64,000 nucleotides of DNA from Sporosarcina aquimarina (GTDB lineage: Bacteria > Bacillota > Bacilli > Bacillales_A > Planococcaceae): the NCBI RefSeq assembly GCF_019748715.1, contig NZ_JACLBZ010000002.1, positions 165,995 to 229,994 on the forward strand, written 5' to 3'. Both the position numbers and the translations under genes were made by a program. The first letter of the stretch is position 1. Each line of letters opens with the position of its first letter. Under the pieces are notes generated by a model. The model saw only the letters and a program-made list of their open reading frames with translations. It had not been told where the DNA came from and searched no databases. Positions 8,703 to 17,294 of this stretch are shown here, piece after piece.

Positions 8703-9710
8703 TTATAATCCGTTCAGTAAAAACAATTCCAATCTTCTCTGCCGATTGCCGCTTGTCGTCTTCAATTGAAGATCGATTGTCGCTAAATCATCCAATGCCT
8801 TTAAAAGGATCTGCAAAGTAGGCAGATTTCTCTGCATCATCAGTTTGACCCGATACGGATGAACGTGAAGCGTAGTAGCAATTTGCTGTTGCTGATAGCC
8901 TTTTTTACGCAAATTCACTATATGAATCATTAGACGGACTTGGCTTGCAATCAATGACGCCAGCATAATAGGCTCTTCTCCGTTACGAAGCAAGTCGTGA
9001 TAAACCGATAGTGATTCCGATTTTCTGCCATTTACAAACGAGTCAGTCAGACGAAATACATCCATTTCAGGAGTCCGCGCCACCAATTGTTCGATCATTT
9101 CAATCGTCACGATCCCATCAAAAGACAAGTATGCGGCCAATTTCTCCACTTCCGTCGATAACGTCAGCAAATCTGTACCCGCCATTTCAAGTAGAAAAGC
9201 AGCTTCTTTTTTATCAATTTTAATTCCTTTGTCTGTTCCTTGCTGCATAATCCAAGTGGTCAGATCCTGACCTTGCAGCGTCTCCGCTTCCACTACAACG
9301 GCATGCTTCTTAATCTTCTTAGTGATTTTTTTGCGCGCATCGAGCTTTTCATAAGGCGCCACAAAGACGACCGTCGCAGTAGGAGATGGATTCTCCAACC
9401 ACTTTTCCAATAATTCCAGTTGATGCGGTTGTTTCTCTTTCGAGTTATCGGTAGCTTTCAAAAATGAACAGTTCTTCGCAACAATTAATTTATGTTCGAC
9501 TAAAAAAGGCAGTTCATCCGCTACTTCGAGCACCGCCTGAATCGGAAGCTCTTCCAGGTCAAAACGATTCACTTCAGAAGAAGTCATTCCCGGCACCGCA
9601 CGGATTAACCTTTTCACTGTTTCATCAATCAAATGCTGTTCCGTCCCGGTTAGCAGATAAACGGACTGGATCTTACCTTTTTCAATCTCATTCCATATTT
9701 TTGTGACCAT
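8703..9710 (-). CDS. holA: DNA polymerase III subunit delta
   Basis: Clamp-loader wrench subunit that opens the sliding clamp ring. The 335-residue protein shows the N-terminal VYLLTGTEQHLIDE segment, FVAPYEKLDARK in the central AAA-like domain and the C-terminal helical collar ending in RRLELFLLNGL. The ATG at 9710 (MVTKIWNEIE) is favoured by GAGGTGAAGAAC upstream; a TTG seven codons earlier overlaps that site. The neighbour across a promoter gap is comEC, as in the yqeN-comEC arrangement of B. subtilis. Confidence 0.94.
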   Translation of the reverse strand: MVTKIWNEIEKGKIQSVYLLTGTEQHLIDETVKRLIRAVPGMTSSEVNRFDLEELPIQAVLEVADELPFLVEHKLIVAKNCSFLKATDNSKEKQPHQLELLEKWLENPSPTATVVFVAPYEKLDARKKITKKIKKHAVVVEAETLQGQDLTTWIMQQGTDKGIKIDKKEAAFLLEMAGTDLLTLSTEVEKLAAYLSFDGIVTIEMIEQLVARTPEMDVFRLTDSFVNGRKSESLSVYHDLLRNGEEPIMLASLIASQVRLMIHIVNLRKKGYQQQQIATTLHVHPYRVKLMMQRNLPTLQILLKALDDLATIDLQLKTTSGNRQRRLELFLLNGL

Positions 9711-9834
9711 GTTCTTCACCTCGATTGACAACTATCTTTTAGTATAACGTAAAAAGCTTTACGCAAAAACCTTTGTCCACTATACATTAAAATCAATACG
9801 TTCTCCATACTAACTTCAAAAGGAGGTTTTATTG

Positions 9835-10002
9835 ATGACAGAAAACAAACGAAAGAAAACAGACCATCGTGCACCAGCTAAAACGAATGAAAGAGAAGAA
9901 ATTTCAAACGAGCTGACTGAACTGGGTCACTTACAGCCAAAACATGAACCGATGACACCGAACCATCGAGAAACTGCTGAAAAGGATAAATACTACGGAT
10001 AA
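9835..10002 (+). CDS. Small hydrophilic protein of unknown function
   Basis: A 55-codon gene starting MTENKRKKTDHRAPAK and ending AEKDKYYG, with a very strong AAAAGGAGG ribosome binding site. It is almost entirely charged and polar residues plus proline, with no hydrophobic core, suggesting a disordered cytoplasmic or spore-type protein. I do not recognise the family. It stands between holA (minus) and yqzM (plus) and has about 100 bp of upstream space for a promoter. Confidence 0.65.
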   Translation: MTENKRKKTDHRAPAKTNEREEISNELTELGHLQPKHEPMTPNHRETAEKDKYYG

Positions 10003-10122
10003 AAGCCATACAGTCTTTGAACAAATTGTGTCATCCGTCAATGAACCGCCATTAAACTGCAATTTTTATGGATTTTTCATTCACTTTCCTCTATACTTAG
10101 TATGGAATTAGGAGGTGTAGCA

Positions 10123-10257
10123 ATGAATGAATTTGAACATGATGTCCAATCAAAACGGAATGACGCGATTGATTCAGGCATCGGCTTTATAGTATCGTTT
10201 ATCGGTTTTTCTGCAATTTTTGTTGTTGCTACGATCATCGATATCGTCGCCCGCTAA
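10123..10257 (+). CDS. yqzM: YqzM family small membrane protein
   Basis: A 44-residue protein starting MNEFEHDVQSKRNDAIDSG, followed by one transmembrane helix (about residues 20-42) and a short Arg end. The sequence and the position next to comEC match B. subtilis YqzM. AGGAGGTG sits at ideal distance from the ATG. The function is not known. Confidence 0.85.
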   Translation: MNEFEHDVQSKRNDAIDSGIGFIVSFIGFSAIFVVATIIDIVAR

Positions 10258-10267
10258 TCAATATTGG

Positions 10268-10310
10268 ATAAAATAGACACAACCGTCTCTTGGCGGCTGT
10301 GTCTATTTGC
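10268..10310. terminator. Bidirectional terminator between yqzM and comEC
   Basis: AAATAGACACAACCG pairs with CGGCTGTGTCTATTT (10271-10308) around an 8-nt loop, with one G-T wobble. A/T-rich flanks on both sides allow termination of yqzM rightward and comEC leftward. Confidence 0.8.
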
Positions 10311-10322
10311 ATTTTAAGGATT

Positions 10323-12587
10323 CTATCGACTGGAAGAAACACTGTATGACTGATCTTTCACTCGAATTTCGATTGTACCTCTCTCCGCTGTTGACCAATA
10401 TGGAATTCCATGTTCATCAAACCGCTCAACTACTTCGGCATGCGGATGTCCGTAACGGCTATTTCTACCTGCAGAAATTACGACGAATTCCGGTTCTAAG
10501 AAACGAATGAACGGCTCAGTACTCGATGTTTTGCTGCCGTGATGCCCGGCTTTTAAAACTACTCGCCCAAAATCCGTTGTTGGATATCTGCGCAAAAATC
10601 GCTGCTCTCCATCCGACTCTAAATCTCCAGGAAAGATAAATGACAAGTCTTCTGTTGCCATCATCATCACTAACGAGCTATCATTCCCATCATATTCTCT
10701 TTCTTCAGGTGCAAGGTATTGAAAATGATAAGTCCCGAGTTTCCAATGCGCCCCTTCACCAACCAACTGAACCGGGACATTTTTCTGCTTCGCCAATCGC
10801 AGCACTTCATCCATCGTTTTCTCTCGCTCGCTCCCGGGTGGAATATGAATTTTCCGTACCCGCAGTTCCTCTAAAACTTCATCCGCTCCTTCCATATGAT
10901 CGAGGTCTGCATGTGTAATGATCAACTTATCGATCGTCGTGATGCCTTTCGCCTTCAGATACGCAACGACAATGTTCCTGCCGACTTCGAATGACTGTTC
11001 AGGCGTCTTCCAATTCTTCTCGCCAAAATGAATCACTCCCCCTGTGTCGATTACATAAACTGCTTTCCGAAAAGGCATTTCAATGATCGTGCTGTCCCCT
11101 TGCCCGACATCTACGTACGAAACAATAACATCTGTATGCAATATCGGCTTGAATTCTAAATAAACCGCTGGCATGAGCAAGCAAATCACGCCAAAAACAA
11201 TCGATTTCTTCCTTTCAAGACAGACCAAAAACAGTAAAATACCTACCACGGCCAAAGCTGCACCGATTCCGTCCGGTTGCCCGGGAGTCCAGACCTGACA
11301 AGGCAATGAAGCGAACCAAGACGTCATACTTCCAATCCATTGGCGAAATGGTTCATACACAATGAAGAGTGTGTTTGACAAAGGAGGTAACAAGTAGCTG
11401 CAAGCAAGCAGAACGAGATTTGCAGGCAGAATGACGACAGAATACAGCGGTACATAAAGTAAATTGGCCACAAACGAAGAAATCGACAGTTCGAAAAAGT
11501 GGTATAAGAGCACAGGATACAATGCCACTTGCGTGATGACCGTCACTAAAAACGAGACATGCAGGCTGTTTTTTGCATTTGTGAGAATCTTAGATGAATA
11601 GAGCAGCGAAAATGCGGCTAAATAAGAAAGTTGGAAACCTGGCTGAAAGACGATAAACGGATGCAACCAAACAAAACCCATCGCACTCAATGCAAGCGCA
11701 TCATCGAGGCGCAGCTTCAGCCTTCCCGATGCAGCGAGCAAGAGAATCATCGTCACTGTCACTGCACGCCATACCGAAGGAGCCCCACCCGCAATACACG
11801 CATAGATAGGAAGAAAGATCAACAGACAATACGTCACCCATTCCTTGCGAAAACCAAGACGCAGCAAAATTTCCCGGATGAAAAAAGTCAGCAATCCTAC
11901 ATGCAGCCCTGAAATGGCAAATAAATGTGTGATCCCGAGCGTCCGATATTCTTTTTGCAACGCTTCCGTCATACCTGAACGATCGCCTATCAGCAAAGCT
12001 TCCGCTTCTGTAACGAGTGACTGTGGAAAATTCATCTCAATATGCTTTTTTATATCATGTCGATAATAGGATAATCTTGAGCGGACAGTGGACAAACGTT
12101 CTCCTGATTGAAGTTCTGTCACTTCTAGAATACCTGCAGCCCCATTCATTCGTAAATAGCGCTGCATGTCAAACGCATACGGATGCGCCGCTGGTTCCGA
12201 ATCTTTTTGCTGCACCACGGCAGTAAATTGGTAAGCCGCCAAATTTATCGACTGGAAACGTTCCTTCTCATGTTCTGACTCAAATGGATACATCAGATAC
12301 ACAACCGTGCCATCTACCAAACGTGCGAAACCTTTTACTTTGCCGCCATCTATTTTCGCTTGATCTTTCCATTGAAAAATAACAGTTGAAGAGTGGTCTG
12401 GAAGAGATGATGTCTTATGGGAGAAATAATAAAATGAAAGAAATACAGTTGCAGTGCAAAGAAAGAGATGCAGAAAATCTCTGCGCAAAAAGAGGAATGG
12501 AATGAGGAATAATAAATTCAGTAATAAAAGCGACCCTGAGAGCTCAGCTGCAAATGCAGAAATCGCTATAAGGATCGCTATATACAT
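10323..12587 (-). CDS. comEC: DNA uptake channel protein ComEC/Rec2
   Basis: Polytopic membrane protein that forms the channel for single-stranded DNA entry during transformation. The 754 residues comprise an N-terminal two-helix and OB-like region, the 'competence' membrane domain with GDRSGM and HLFAISGLHVG (about residues 200-235), and a C-terminal metallo-beta-lactamase-like domain from VDVGQGDS (about 495) with HADLDHMEG (about 564) and KAGHHGSKTSS. The nuclease-like motifs look intact, so it is not a decayed competence gene. It follows comEB closely as the last gene of comEA-EB-EC. Confidence 0.95.
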   Translation of the reverse strand: MYIAILIAISAFAAELSGSLLLLNLLFLIPFLFLRRDFLHLFLCTATVFLSFYYFSHKTSSLPDHSSTVIFQWKDQAKIDGGKVKGFARLVDGTVVYLMYPFESEHEKERFQSINLAAYQFTAVVQQKDSEPAAHPYAFDMQRYLRMNGAAGILEVTELQSGERLSTVRSRLSYYRHDIKKHIEMNFPQSLVTEAEALLIGDRSGMTEALQKEYRTLGITHLFAISGLHVGLLTFFIREILLRLGFRKEWVTYCLLIFLPIYACIAGGAPSVWRAVTVTMILLLAASGRLKLRLDDALALSAMGFVWLHPFIVFQPGFQLSYLAAFSLLYSSKILTNAKNSLHVSFLVTVITQVALYPVLLYHFFELSISSFVANLLYVPLYSVVILPANLVLLACSYLLPPLSNTLFIVYEPFRQWIGSMTSWFASLPCQVWTPGQPDGIGAALAVVGILLFLVCLERKKSIVFGVICLLMPAVYLEFKPILHTDVIVSYVDVGQGDSTIIEMPFRKAVYVIDTGGVIHFGEKNWKTPEQSFEVGRNIVVAYLKAKGITTIDKLIITHADLDHMEGADEVLEELRVRKIHIPPGSEREKTMDEVLRLAKQKNVPVQLVGEGAHWKLGTYHFQYLAPEEREYDGNDSSLVMMMATEDLSFIFPGDLESDGEQRFLRRYPTTDFGRVVLKAGHHGSKTSSTEPFIRFLEPEFVVISAGRNSRYGHPHAEVVERFDEHGIPYWSTAERGTIEIRVKDQSYSVSSSR

Positions 12588-12604
12588 CCATCGTATCGAT
12601 CGGA

Positions 12605-13168
12605 TCAGTTGCCAAATAAATGATTCACCCTTTGCGAAAGGGCATCCAATTCTTCATCGTCGGCGCCAAGCGCCTGCATTTTTGTCAGCATTTCACTGAA
12701 CAAAGCAAACTTATCTTCACTCGCGAAGTCGATCGAACGTTCATCAAACGAAACTTTTTCAATTTCTACTCCAGCTTGCTCAAATAGCTCCAAGGCATAT
12801 TCGCTGTTGCGATAATCCGTTGCATAGTTGACACGCTGAATCCCCGCTTGAATCAATGCCTTACTGCACTGCAAACAAGGAAAATGTGTCACATAGATCG
12901 ATGCTCCCGCAACTGGTATGCCATATTTCGCACATTGCAGCAAGGCATTCATCTCAGAGTGGATCGTCCGTACACAATGATTATCTACCACATAGCATCC
13001 ATGCTCAATACAGTGGTCACCGCCAGATATTGATCCGTTGTAACCCCCTGCAATAATTCGTTGATCGCGCACCAAGATGGACCCGACTGAAAGCCTGGTA
13101 CATGTGCTGCGCATCGCCAGCAAATGACTTTGCGCCATGAAGAACTGGTCCCAAGTAATTCGCTCCAT
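12605..13168 (-). CDS. comEB: ComEB, dCMP deaminase family
   Basis: Zinc-dependent deoxycytidylate deaminase that makes dUMP. The 187-residue protein has the HSEMNAL zinc/proton-shuttle motif and PCLQC with the two zinc cysteines. The nucleotide pocket block ITWDQFFMAQSHLLAMRSTC is at the N-terminus. A C-terminal tail of about 45 residues after the deaminase core is rich in acidic residues. It lies 13 bp after comEA and 17 bp before comEC, so it is operonic. It is dispensable for transformation in B. subtilis despite the name. Confidence 0.93.
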   Translation of the reverse strand: MERITWDQFFMAQSHLLAMRSTCTRLSVGSILVRDQRIIAGGYNGSISGGDHCIEHGCYVVDNHCVRTIHSEMNALLQCAKYGIPVAGASIYVTHFPCLQCSKALIQAGIQRVNYATDYRNSEYALELFEQAGVEIEKVSFDERSIDFASEDKFALFSEMLTKMQALGADDEELDALSQRVNHLFGN

Positions 13169-13181
13169 ACGGTCGCCTCCA

Positions 13182-13802
13182 TCAATTAAGTGTTATAGAT
13201 GATTCTAATTTCTCAAATGTTTTATCGCCAATTCCTGAGACATTTTTCAAATCGTCCAATTGCTTAAAAGCACCATGCTCTTCTCTGTATTGGACGATTG
13301 CTGCCGCTTTTGACGGACCTACGCCAGGCAGCGTTTGAAATTCCGTTTCATTGGCTGTATTGATATTCACCTGTGCTGTCTGTGTGCCGCCAGTAGCGGA
13401 AACCGCAGTTGCCGCGGGCTGCGAATAGGCGGGCGGTTCTTCTCCCGCAACGGGTACATAGACCACTGACTCGTCCAACAATTTCTGTGCATGGTTCAAT
13501 AAACGAGTATCTGCTTCCTCCGTATAACCGCCTGCTTTTTGCACAGCATCAAGCAAACGATCTCCTTCTTGCAAAGAATAGAGACCTGGATGTTTCACAG
13601 CACCTTTAACATCAACCAAAATCGCAACAGACACTGCTTCTGCCACTAATTCAACAGGTGGTACGACTTCTTCAATTGGTTCAACAACTTCTAACGTTTC
13701 AAAAAGGGATTGTCCTTGTTCTACGGATACTGAATCCATTTGTTCTCGGGGAAAGAACAGAACGAAGGAAAGTACAGCGAGTGCTGCAATAGGAATGATC
13801 AA
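13182..13802 (-). CDS. comEA: Competence DNA receptor ComEA
   Basis: Membrane-anchored double-stranded DNA receptor. An N-terminal hydrophobic helix (IIPIAALAVLSFVLFF) is followed by a Glu/Val-rich linker, an SLBB-type domain (VDVKGAVKHPGLYSLQEGDR) and a C-terminal helix-hairpin-helix pair (TLPGVGPSKAAAIV, NVSGIGDKTFEKL). The start is uncertain. TTG at 13802 is the first conventional start but has no ribosome binding site. The frame continues upstream through charged residues (ITEKWRK) to an ATC at 13835 that sits about ten bases after AAAGG, so a non-AUG start is possible. comEB follows immediately. Confidence 0.9.
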   Translation of the reverse strand: MIIPIAALAVLSFVLFFPREQMDSVSVEQGQSLFETLEVVEPIEEVVPPVELVAEAVSVAILVDVKGAVKHPGLYSLQEGDRLLDAVQKAGGYTEEADTRLLNHAQKLLDESVVYVPVAGEEPPAYSQPAATAVSATGGTQTAQVNINTANETEFQTLPGVGPSKAAAIVQYREEHGAFKQLDDLKNVSGIGDKTFEKLESSITLN

Positions 13803-13909
13803 TTTACGCCATTTTTCGGTAATGAATGAACGGATAGTTCAACATCCTTTCTTTCAGCACCGTATGGAGTCCCCTTAACTATAAACGATTTTCTCAAACT
13901 TTGGAAGGG

Positions 13910-14650
13910 TTATTTACGCACTTGAAAGAATACTCTTTCACTTTCATCCGTCGGCGGTTCATCTTCCCAATCTGCAAAAATCCTTTCGATCTGGAAGCCG
14001 GCATCATTGAGCATCCCAACATACTCGGTAACCGAGAACGTGCGCTGCATATGTACTTCGTCAAATCGTTTGAACAATCCATTTTCCTGTCTGACAAAAA
14101 ATGCAAGCTGCGAATAAATAGAATGCTCTTCGTCACCAGGAGCAGTTTGCCACATATATGTGATGCGCTGATCATCAAAAACAAACGGCCCTTCCAAGAA
14201 GATTTCATCCATTTTGAAAATCGAATGAACGTCAAACAGCAAGACGCCATCCTTGCCAAGCGCTTTATAAATTCGGCGGAATGTTTCTCTCACATCAGTT
14301 TGAGAGATGACATAATTTAACGAATCAATCGAAATGACCGCAATATCGTATGTATCTTCCACTTCCAGTTGTTGCATTGGCTGCTGAATGAATTCAATAT
14401 CGAGCCCAAGCGACCTGGCACGGTTCGAAGCAACTTCCAACATATCTGCGGATAGATCGACACCAGTGACACTCGCACCCTTTTTTGATAGCATCGCGGA
14501 TAACAAACCCGTACCGCAGCCAATATCCAAAACTTTTTTCCCCACAACGCCAGTAGACGCCAAATCGAGCAAATCGATGTAGGCGTCATATGGGATATCA
14601 TTCATTAATTCGTCATAAATATGAGCGAACTCTTGATAGGAAGAACTCAT
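13910..14650 (-). CDS. yqeM: YqeM, class I SAM-dependent methyltransferase
   Basis: A 246-residue Rossmann-fold methyltransferase. The SAM-binding loop VLDIGCGTGLLSAML is at about residues 39-53, the acidic ribose contact VTGVDLS follows, and the AVISIDSLNYV segment is in motif IV position. The substrate is not known from sequence. It starts four bases inside the rsfS stop region, so it is translationally coupled to rsfS. The arrangement yqeK-yqeL(rsfS)-yqeM is the same in B. subtilis. Confidence 0.9.
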   Translation of the reverse strand: MSSSYQEFAHIYDELMNDIPYDAYIDLLDLASTGVVGKKVLDIGCGTGLLSAMLSKKGASVTGVDLSADMLEVASNRARSLGLDIEFIQQPMQQLEVEDTYDIAVISIDSLNYVISQTDVRETFRRIYKALGKDGVLLFDVHSIFKMDEIFLEGPFVFDDQRITYMWQTAPGDEEHSIYSQLAFFVRQENGLFKRFDEVHMQRTFSVTEYVGMLNDAGFQIERIFADWEDEPPTDESERVFFQVRK

Positions 14651-14991
14651 TGTTCATTTGCCACGTTTAATAACGGCGCGTCTCCCCAAAGTTTTTCAAG
14701 ATTATAGAAGCCGCGTTCTTCTTTGTGGAATACGTGTACAACTACATCCAATAAGTCGACCAATATCCAGCGTCCAGAATCAAATCCTTCCATCCGCTTG
14801 ACAGTAAAACCTTCTTTTGCTGCCTGATCTACGACTTCGCGCGCGATCGCTTGTACTTGCCGCTCAGAGTTTGCGTGGCAAATGATGAATTGGTCGGCTA
14901 TTAATGAAATGCCCTCCATATTCAACACGACAATATCCTCTGCTTTTTTACTATCTACTGCTTGATAAGCTAATTCCAATAAAGTTGGCAT
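14647..14991 (-). CDS. rsfS: Ribosome silencing factor RsfS (YqeL)
   Basis: Binds ribosomal protein L14 (uL14) and blocks subunit joining in starvation. The 114-residue protein has the conserved SISLIADxFIICHANSxRQ pattern, the ARE--- helix and WILVDLLDVVVHVFHKE, followed by FYNLEKLWGDAP. It lies three bases after yqeK and overlaps yqeM by four bases. Confidence 0.95.
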   Translation of the reverse strand: MPTLLELAYQAVDSKKAEDIVVLNMEGISLIADQFIICHANSERQVQAIAREVVDQAAKEGFTVKRMEGFDSGRWILVDLLDVVVHVFHKEERGFYNLEKLWGDAPLLNVANEQ

Positions 14992-14994
14992 ATT

Positions 14995-15567
14995 TCACTG
15001 TTCCTTTCTTCTGCGTACATGTTCATTATAGCAATCAAATGAATAAGGGAAAATGACTGCGTACTGATGAACTAAAAATTTAAGTGTATGTTGAATACAC
15101 TCCGTCATTTGATCTTCTAATGATTGACCGTTGATGCGTTTCCGTAAGTCTTCGATCCCAGGAAACTTCCTGCCCGGTTCGATTAAATCTGCAATATAGA
15201 TGACTTTCTCTAAAGGTGACATTCCTGCCCGACCTGTCGTATGAAAACGAATCGCTTGAAGAACGTCCTCATCTTCTACTCCATATCGCTCTTTTGCAAG
15301 CAATGCTCCTACTGGCGCATGCCATAACTCGGCATGATATTGTGAATACAAATCATACTCTTGATCTTGTTTCAATAAATCATGTAATTCCTCTTTATCC
15401 ATGAACTTAGCGTAATCATGGAATAGTCCGGCGATTTCTGCTTTTTCTACCGACACGCCTACCTCTTTGGCTAACTCCACAGCAGTCGCAGTTACACGCA
15501 GGACATGTTCATAGCGTTCTTGCGGTAAACGCTGCTTCAGATCATTTCGAACTTGTTGAAGATCCAT
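14995..15567 (-). CDS. yqeK: YqeK, HD-domain Ap4A hydrolase
   Basis: HD-superfamily phosphohydrolase; family members symmetrically cleave diadenosine tetraphosphate. The 190-residue protein has the first metal His in RYEHVLRV, the HD pair in AGLFHDYAKF (about residues 48-57), then HAPVGALLA and FHTTGR, with Asp in YIADLIEPGR. All expected metal ligands appear present. It overlaps nadD by 26 bp and is followed by rsfS, the conserved nadD-yqeK-rsfS set. Confidence 0.93.
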   Translation of the reverse strand: MDLQQVRNDLKQRLPQERYEHVLRVTATAVELAKEVGVSVEKAEIAGLFHDYAKFMDKEELHDLLKQDQEYDLYSQYHAELWHAPVGALLAKERYGVEDEDVLQAIRFHTTGRAGMSPLEKVIYIADLIEPGRKFPGIEDLRKRINGQSLEDQMTECIQHTLKFLVHQYAVIFPYSFDCYNEHVRRRKEQ

Positions 15568-16126
15568 ATAATCTCTCCTCTCGAATGTATGCCTCGACAG
15601 CAGGAGGGAGCAGCAATTGAACTGTTCCTCCCTCTAAAAAGCGTTGGCGGATCAAAGTGGAAGATAAATCAAGCTGTGGCGTCTCCACCATTTGGACCGG
15701 AAAATCAGATGCACTCACGGCGCCAGGACGCTTCACGCCGATAAACTTGATGATTTGCAGCAGCTCGTCAATTTTGTACCACGTCGGCAACTGATCGATC
15801 ATATCGCCACCGATGATGAAATAAAATTCATGTTGCGGTTCATCTTGGATCAATTGCGACATCGTATCGTATGTGTAAGATACACCGCCGCGCTCAATCT
15901 CAAAAGACGAAGCACGCAATCCTTCTATCTCATCCACTGCCAATTTTACCATGTGCAAACGTTGCTCCGCTGTAGCGTCTCCAGCCGCAGTTTTATGGGG
16001 TGGAACCGCAGTCGGCATCAGCCACACTTCGTCTAGATCACCTGCATACCGTACTTCGTTTGCAATCAACAAATGCCCTGTATGAGGCGGGTTGAATGTT
16101 CCACCTAAAATGCCGATTCGTTTCAT
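15542..16126 (-). CDS. nadD: Nicotinate-nucleotide adenylyltransferase
   Basis: Converts nicotinate mononucleotide and ATP to deamido-NAD, the shared step of de novo and salvage NAD synthesis. The 194-residue protein starts MKRIGILGGTFNPPHTGHL, with the (T/H)xGH adenylyltransferase motif. ISSTxxRxR appears as LSSTLIRQRF near the C-terminus. The ATG at 16126 is preferred because the conserved N-terminus begins there; an in-frame start 24 codons upstream would run into yhbY. The other NAD genes in this window are nadC and nadA. Confidence 0.95.
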   Translation of the reverse strand: MKRIGILGGTFNPPHTGHLLIANEVRYAGDLDEVWLMPTAVPPHKTAAGDATAEQRLHMVKLAVDEIEGLRASSFEIERGGVSYTYDTMSQLIQDEPQHEFYFIIGGDMIDQLPTWYKIDELLQIIKFIGVKRPGAVSASDFPVQMVETPQLDLSSTLIRQRFLEGGTVQLLLPPAVEAYIREERLYGSSTSSK

Positions 16127-16136
16127 CCGACTCTCC

Positions 16137-16427
16137 TTATGGTAGTAGTATGCGTTTCTTCTCTTTCGATTCTCTGTACAAGACGATGATATTACCAATG
16201 ACTTGCACTACTTCGATTCCTTTGAACGCGCTAATTCGTTCTGCTATTTCGTTCTTGTCCTCCTCACAATTTTGAAGGACGCTGACTTTCAATAGTTCAC
16301 GTGCTTCCAGCGCTTCATCAATTTGCGCCAGTATCGCTTCTGTCAAACCACTTTTCCCAATTTGGAATAATGGTTGCAAATGATGTGCTTCACTGCGCAA
16401 AAATCTTTTTTGTTTACCTGTTAACAT
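16137..16427 (-). CDS. yhbY: YhbY/YqeI family CRM-domain RNA-binding protein
   Basis: A 96-residue single CRM domain that binds ribosomal RNA precursors and associates with pre-50S particles. It starts MLTGKQKRFLRSEAHHL, with the GxxG RNA-binding loop as IGKSG and the IGNIIVLYRES strand near the C-terminus. It is directly after aroE (two bases) and before nadD, as in B. subtilis (yqeI). Confidence 0.93.
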   Translation of the reverse strand: MLTGKQKRFLRSEAHHLQPLFQIGKSGLTEAILAQIDEALEARELLKVSVLQNCEEDKNEIAERISAFKGIEVVQVIGNIIVLYRESKEKKRILLP

Positions 16428-16429
16428 GT

Positions 16430-17257
16430 TTACCCGCCAACTTTCATTGTAATCGTTTCAATCATTTTTTTCGTATCGGGATAGACGCCTGTCCATTTTT
16501 CAAAAGCGAGTGCACCTTGGTGTACAAACATCCCGACACCATTCATAATACGCGCGCCTGCTTGTTCTGCCGCCTGTAGAAATTCTGTTTCCAGCGGATT
16601 ATAAATAATATCCGCCACTATTGCATCTCTTGCTATGTTTTTAGGATTTAACGGCACACCTTCCTGCGCAAAATTCATCCCGACAGAAGTCGTCTGGACG
16701 ACGAGACCAAATTTGCCTAGCCGTTGTTCCGCTTCCTCTATCGAGAAAACGTACGCATTCCGCATTTGTGCAGCCAGTTCTGCCGCCTTGGAAGCTGTCC
16801 GATTTGCAAAATAGAGAGGACCGTAGCCAGCAGATTGCAGTGCAAATGCGATTCCTCTCGCCGCACCTCCAGCTCCTATGATCAGCACAGGTGCATCTAC
16901 ACCGTCGTCTCCCGCAAACTCTTCCAACGATCTCACAAAGCCTGCACCGTCCGTGTTGGTACCAATCAGTTTCCCGTCATTTGTTTGATAGACCGTGTTG
17001 ACTGCGTCCATGAGTTTTGCTGAATCGTCCACTTCATCTAGGAACGGAAGGATCGCCTGCTTATGCGGCACCGTGACATTCCATCCACTGCAGCCGAGCG
17101 TACGTAAGCTTTGAATCGCCTGCTCAAGATTTTGCGGCTCTACATGGATCGGCACATAGGTTGCATTCAGATTGCTCTGTCCAAACCACTGATCATGCAT
17201 CGTCGGTGACATCGATTGTGCGATCGGGTCGCCTAAAACAGCATACCATTTCTTCAT
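16430..17257 (-). CDS. aroE: Shikimate dehydrogenase (NADP+)
   Basis: Fourth step of the chorismate pathway. The 275-residue enzyme has PIAQSMSPTMHD for shikimate binding, NVTVPHK with the catalytic Lys, NTDGAGF with the Asp of the Lys-Asp pair, and the GAGGAARG dinucleotide-binding loop near residue 130. ANRTASKA is the expected NADP-phosphate contact. The ATG at 17257 (MKKWYAVLGD) is preceded by AAGGGGATAG. It is between yqeH and yhbY in the conserved cluster. Confidence 0.95.
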   Translation of the reverse strand: MKKWYAVLGDPIAQSMSPTMHDQWFGQSNLNATYVPIHVEPQNLEQAIQSLRTLGCSGWNVTVPHKQAILPFLDEVDDSAKLMDAVNTVYQTNDGKLIGTNTDGAGFVRSLEEFAGDDGVDAPVLIIGAGGAARGIAFALQSAGYGPLYFANRTASKAAELAAQMRNAYVFSIEEAEQRLGKFGLVVQTTSVGMNFAQEGVPLNPKNIARDAIVADIIYNPLETEFLQAAEQAGARIMNGVGMFVHQGALAFEKWTGVYPDTKKMIETITMKVGG

Positions 17258-17294
17258 TGCTATCCCCTTCCGTCTCATAAGCTATTTGCGGACC

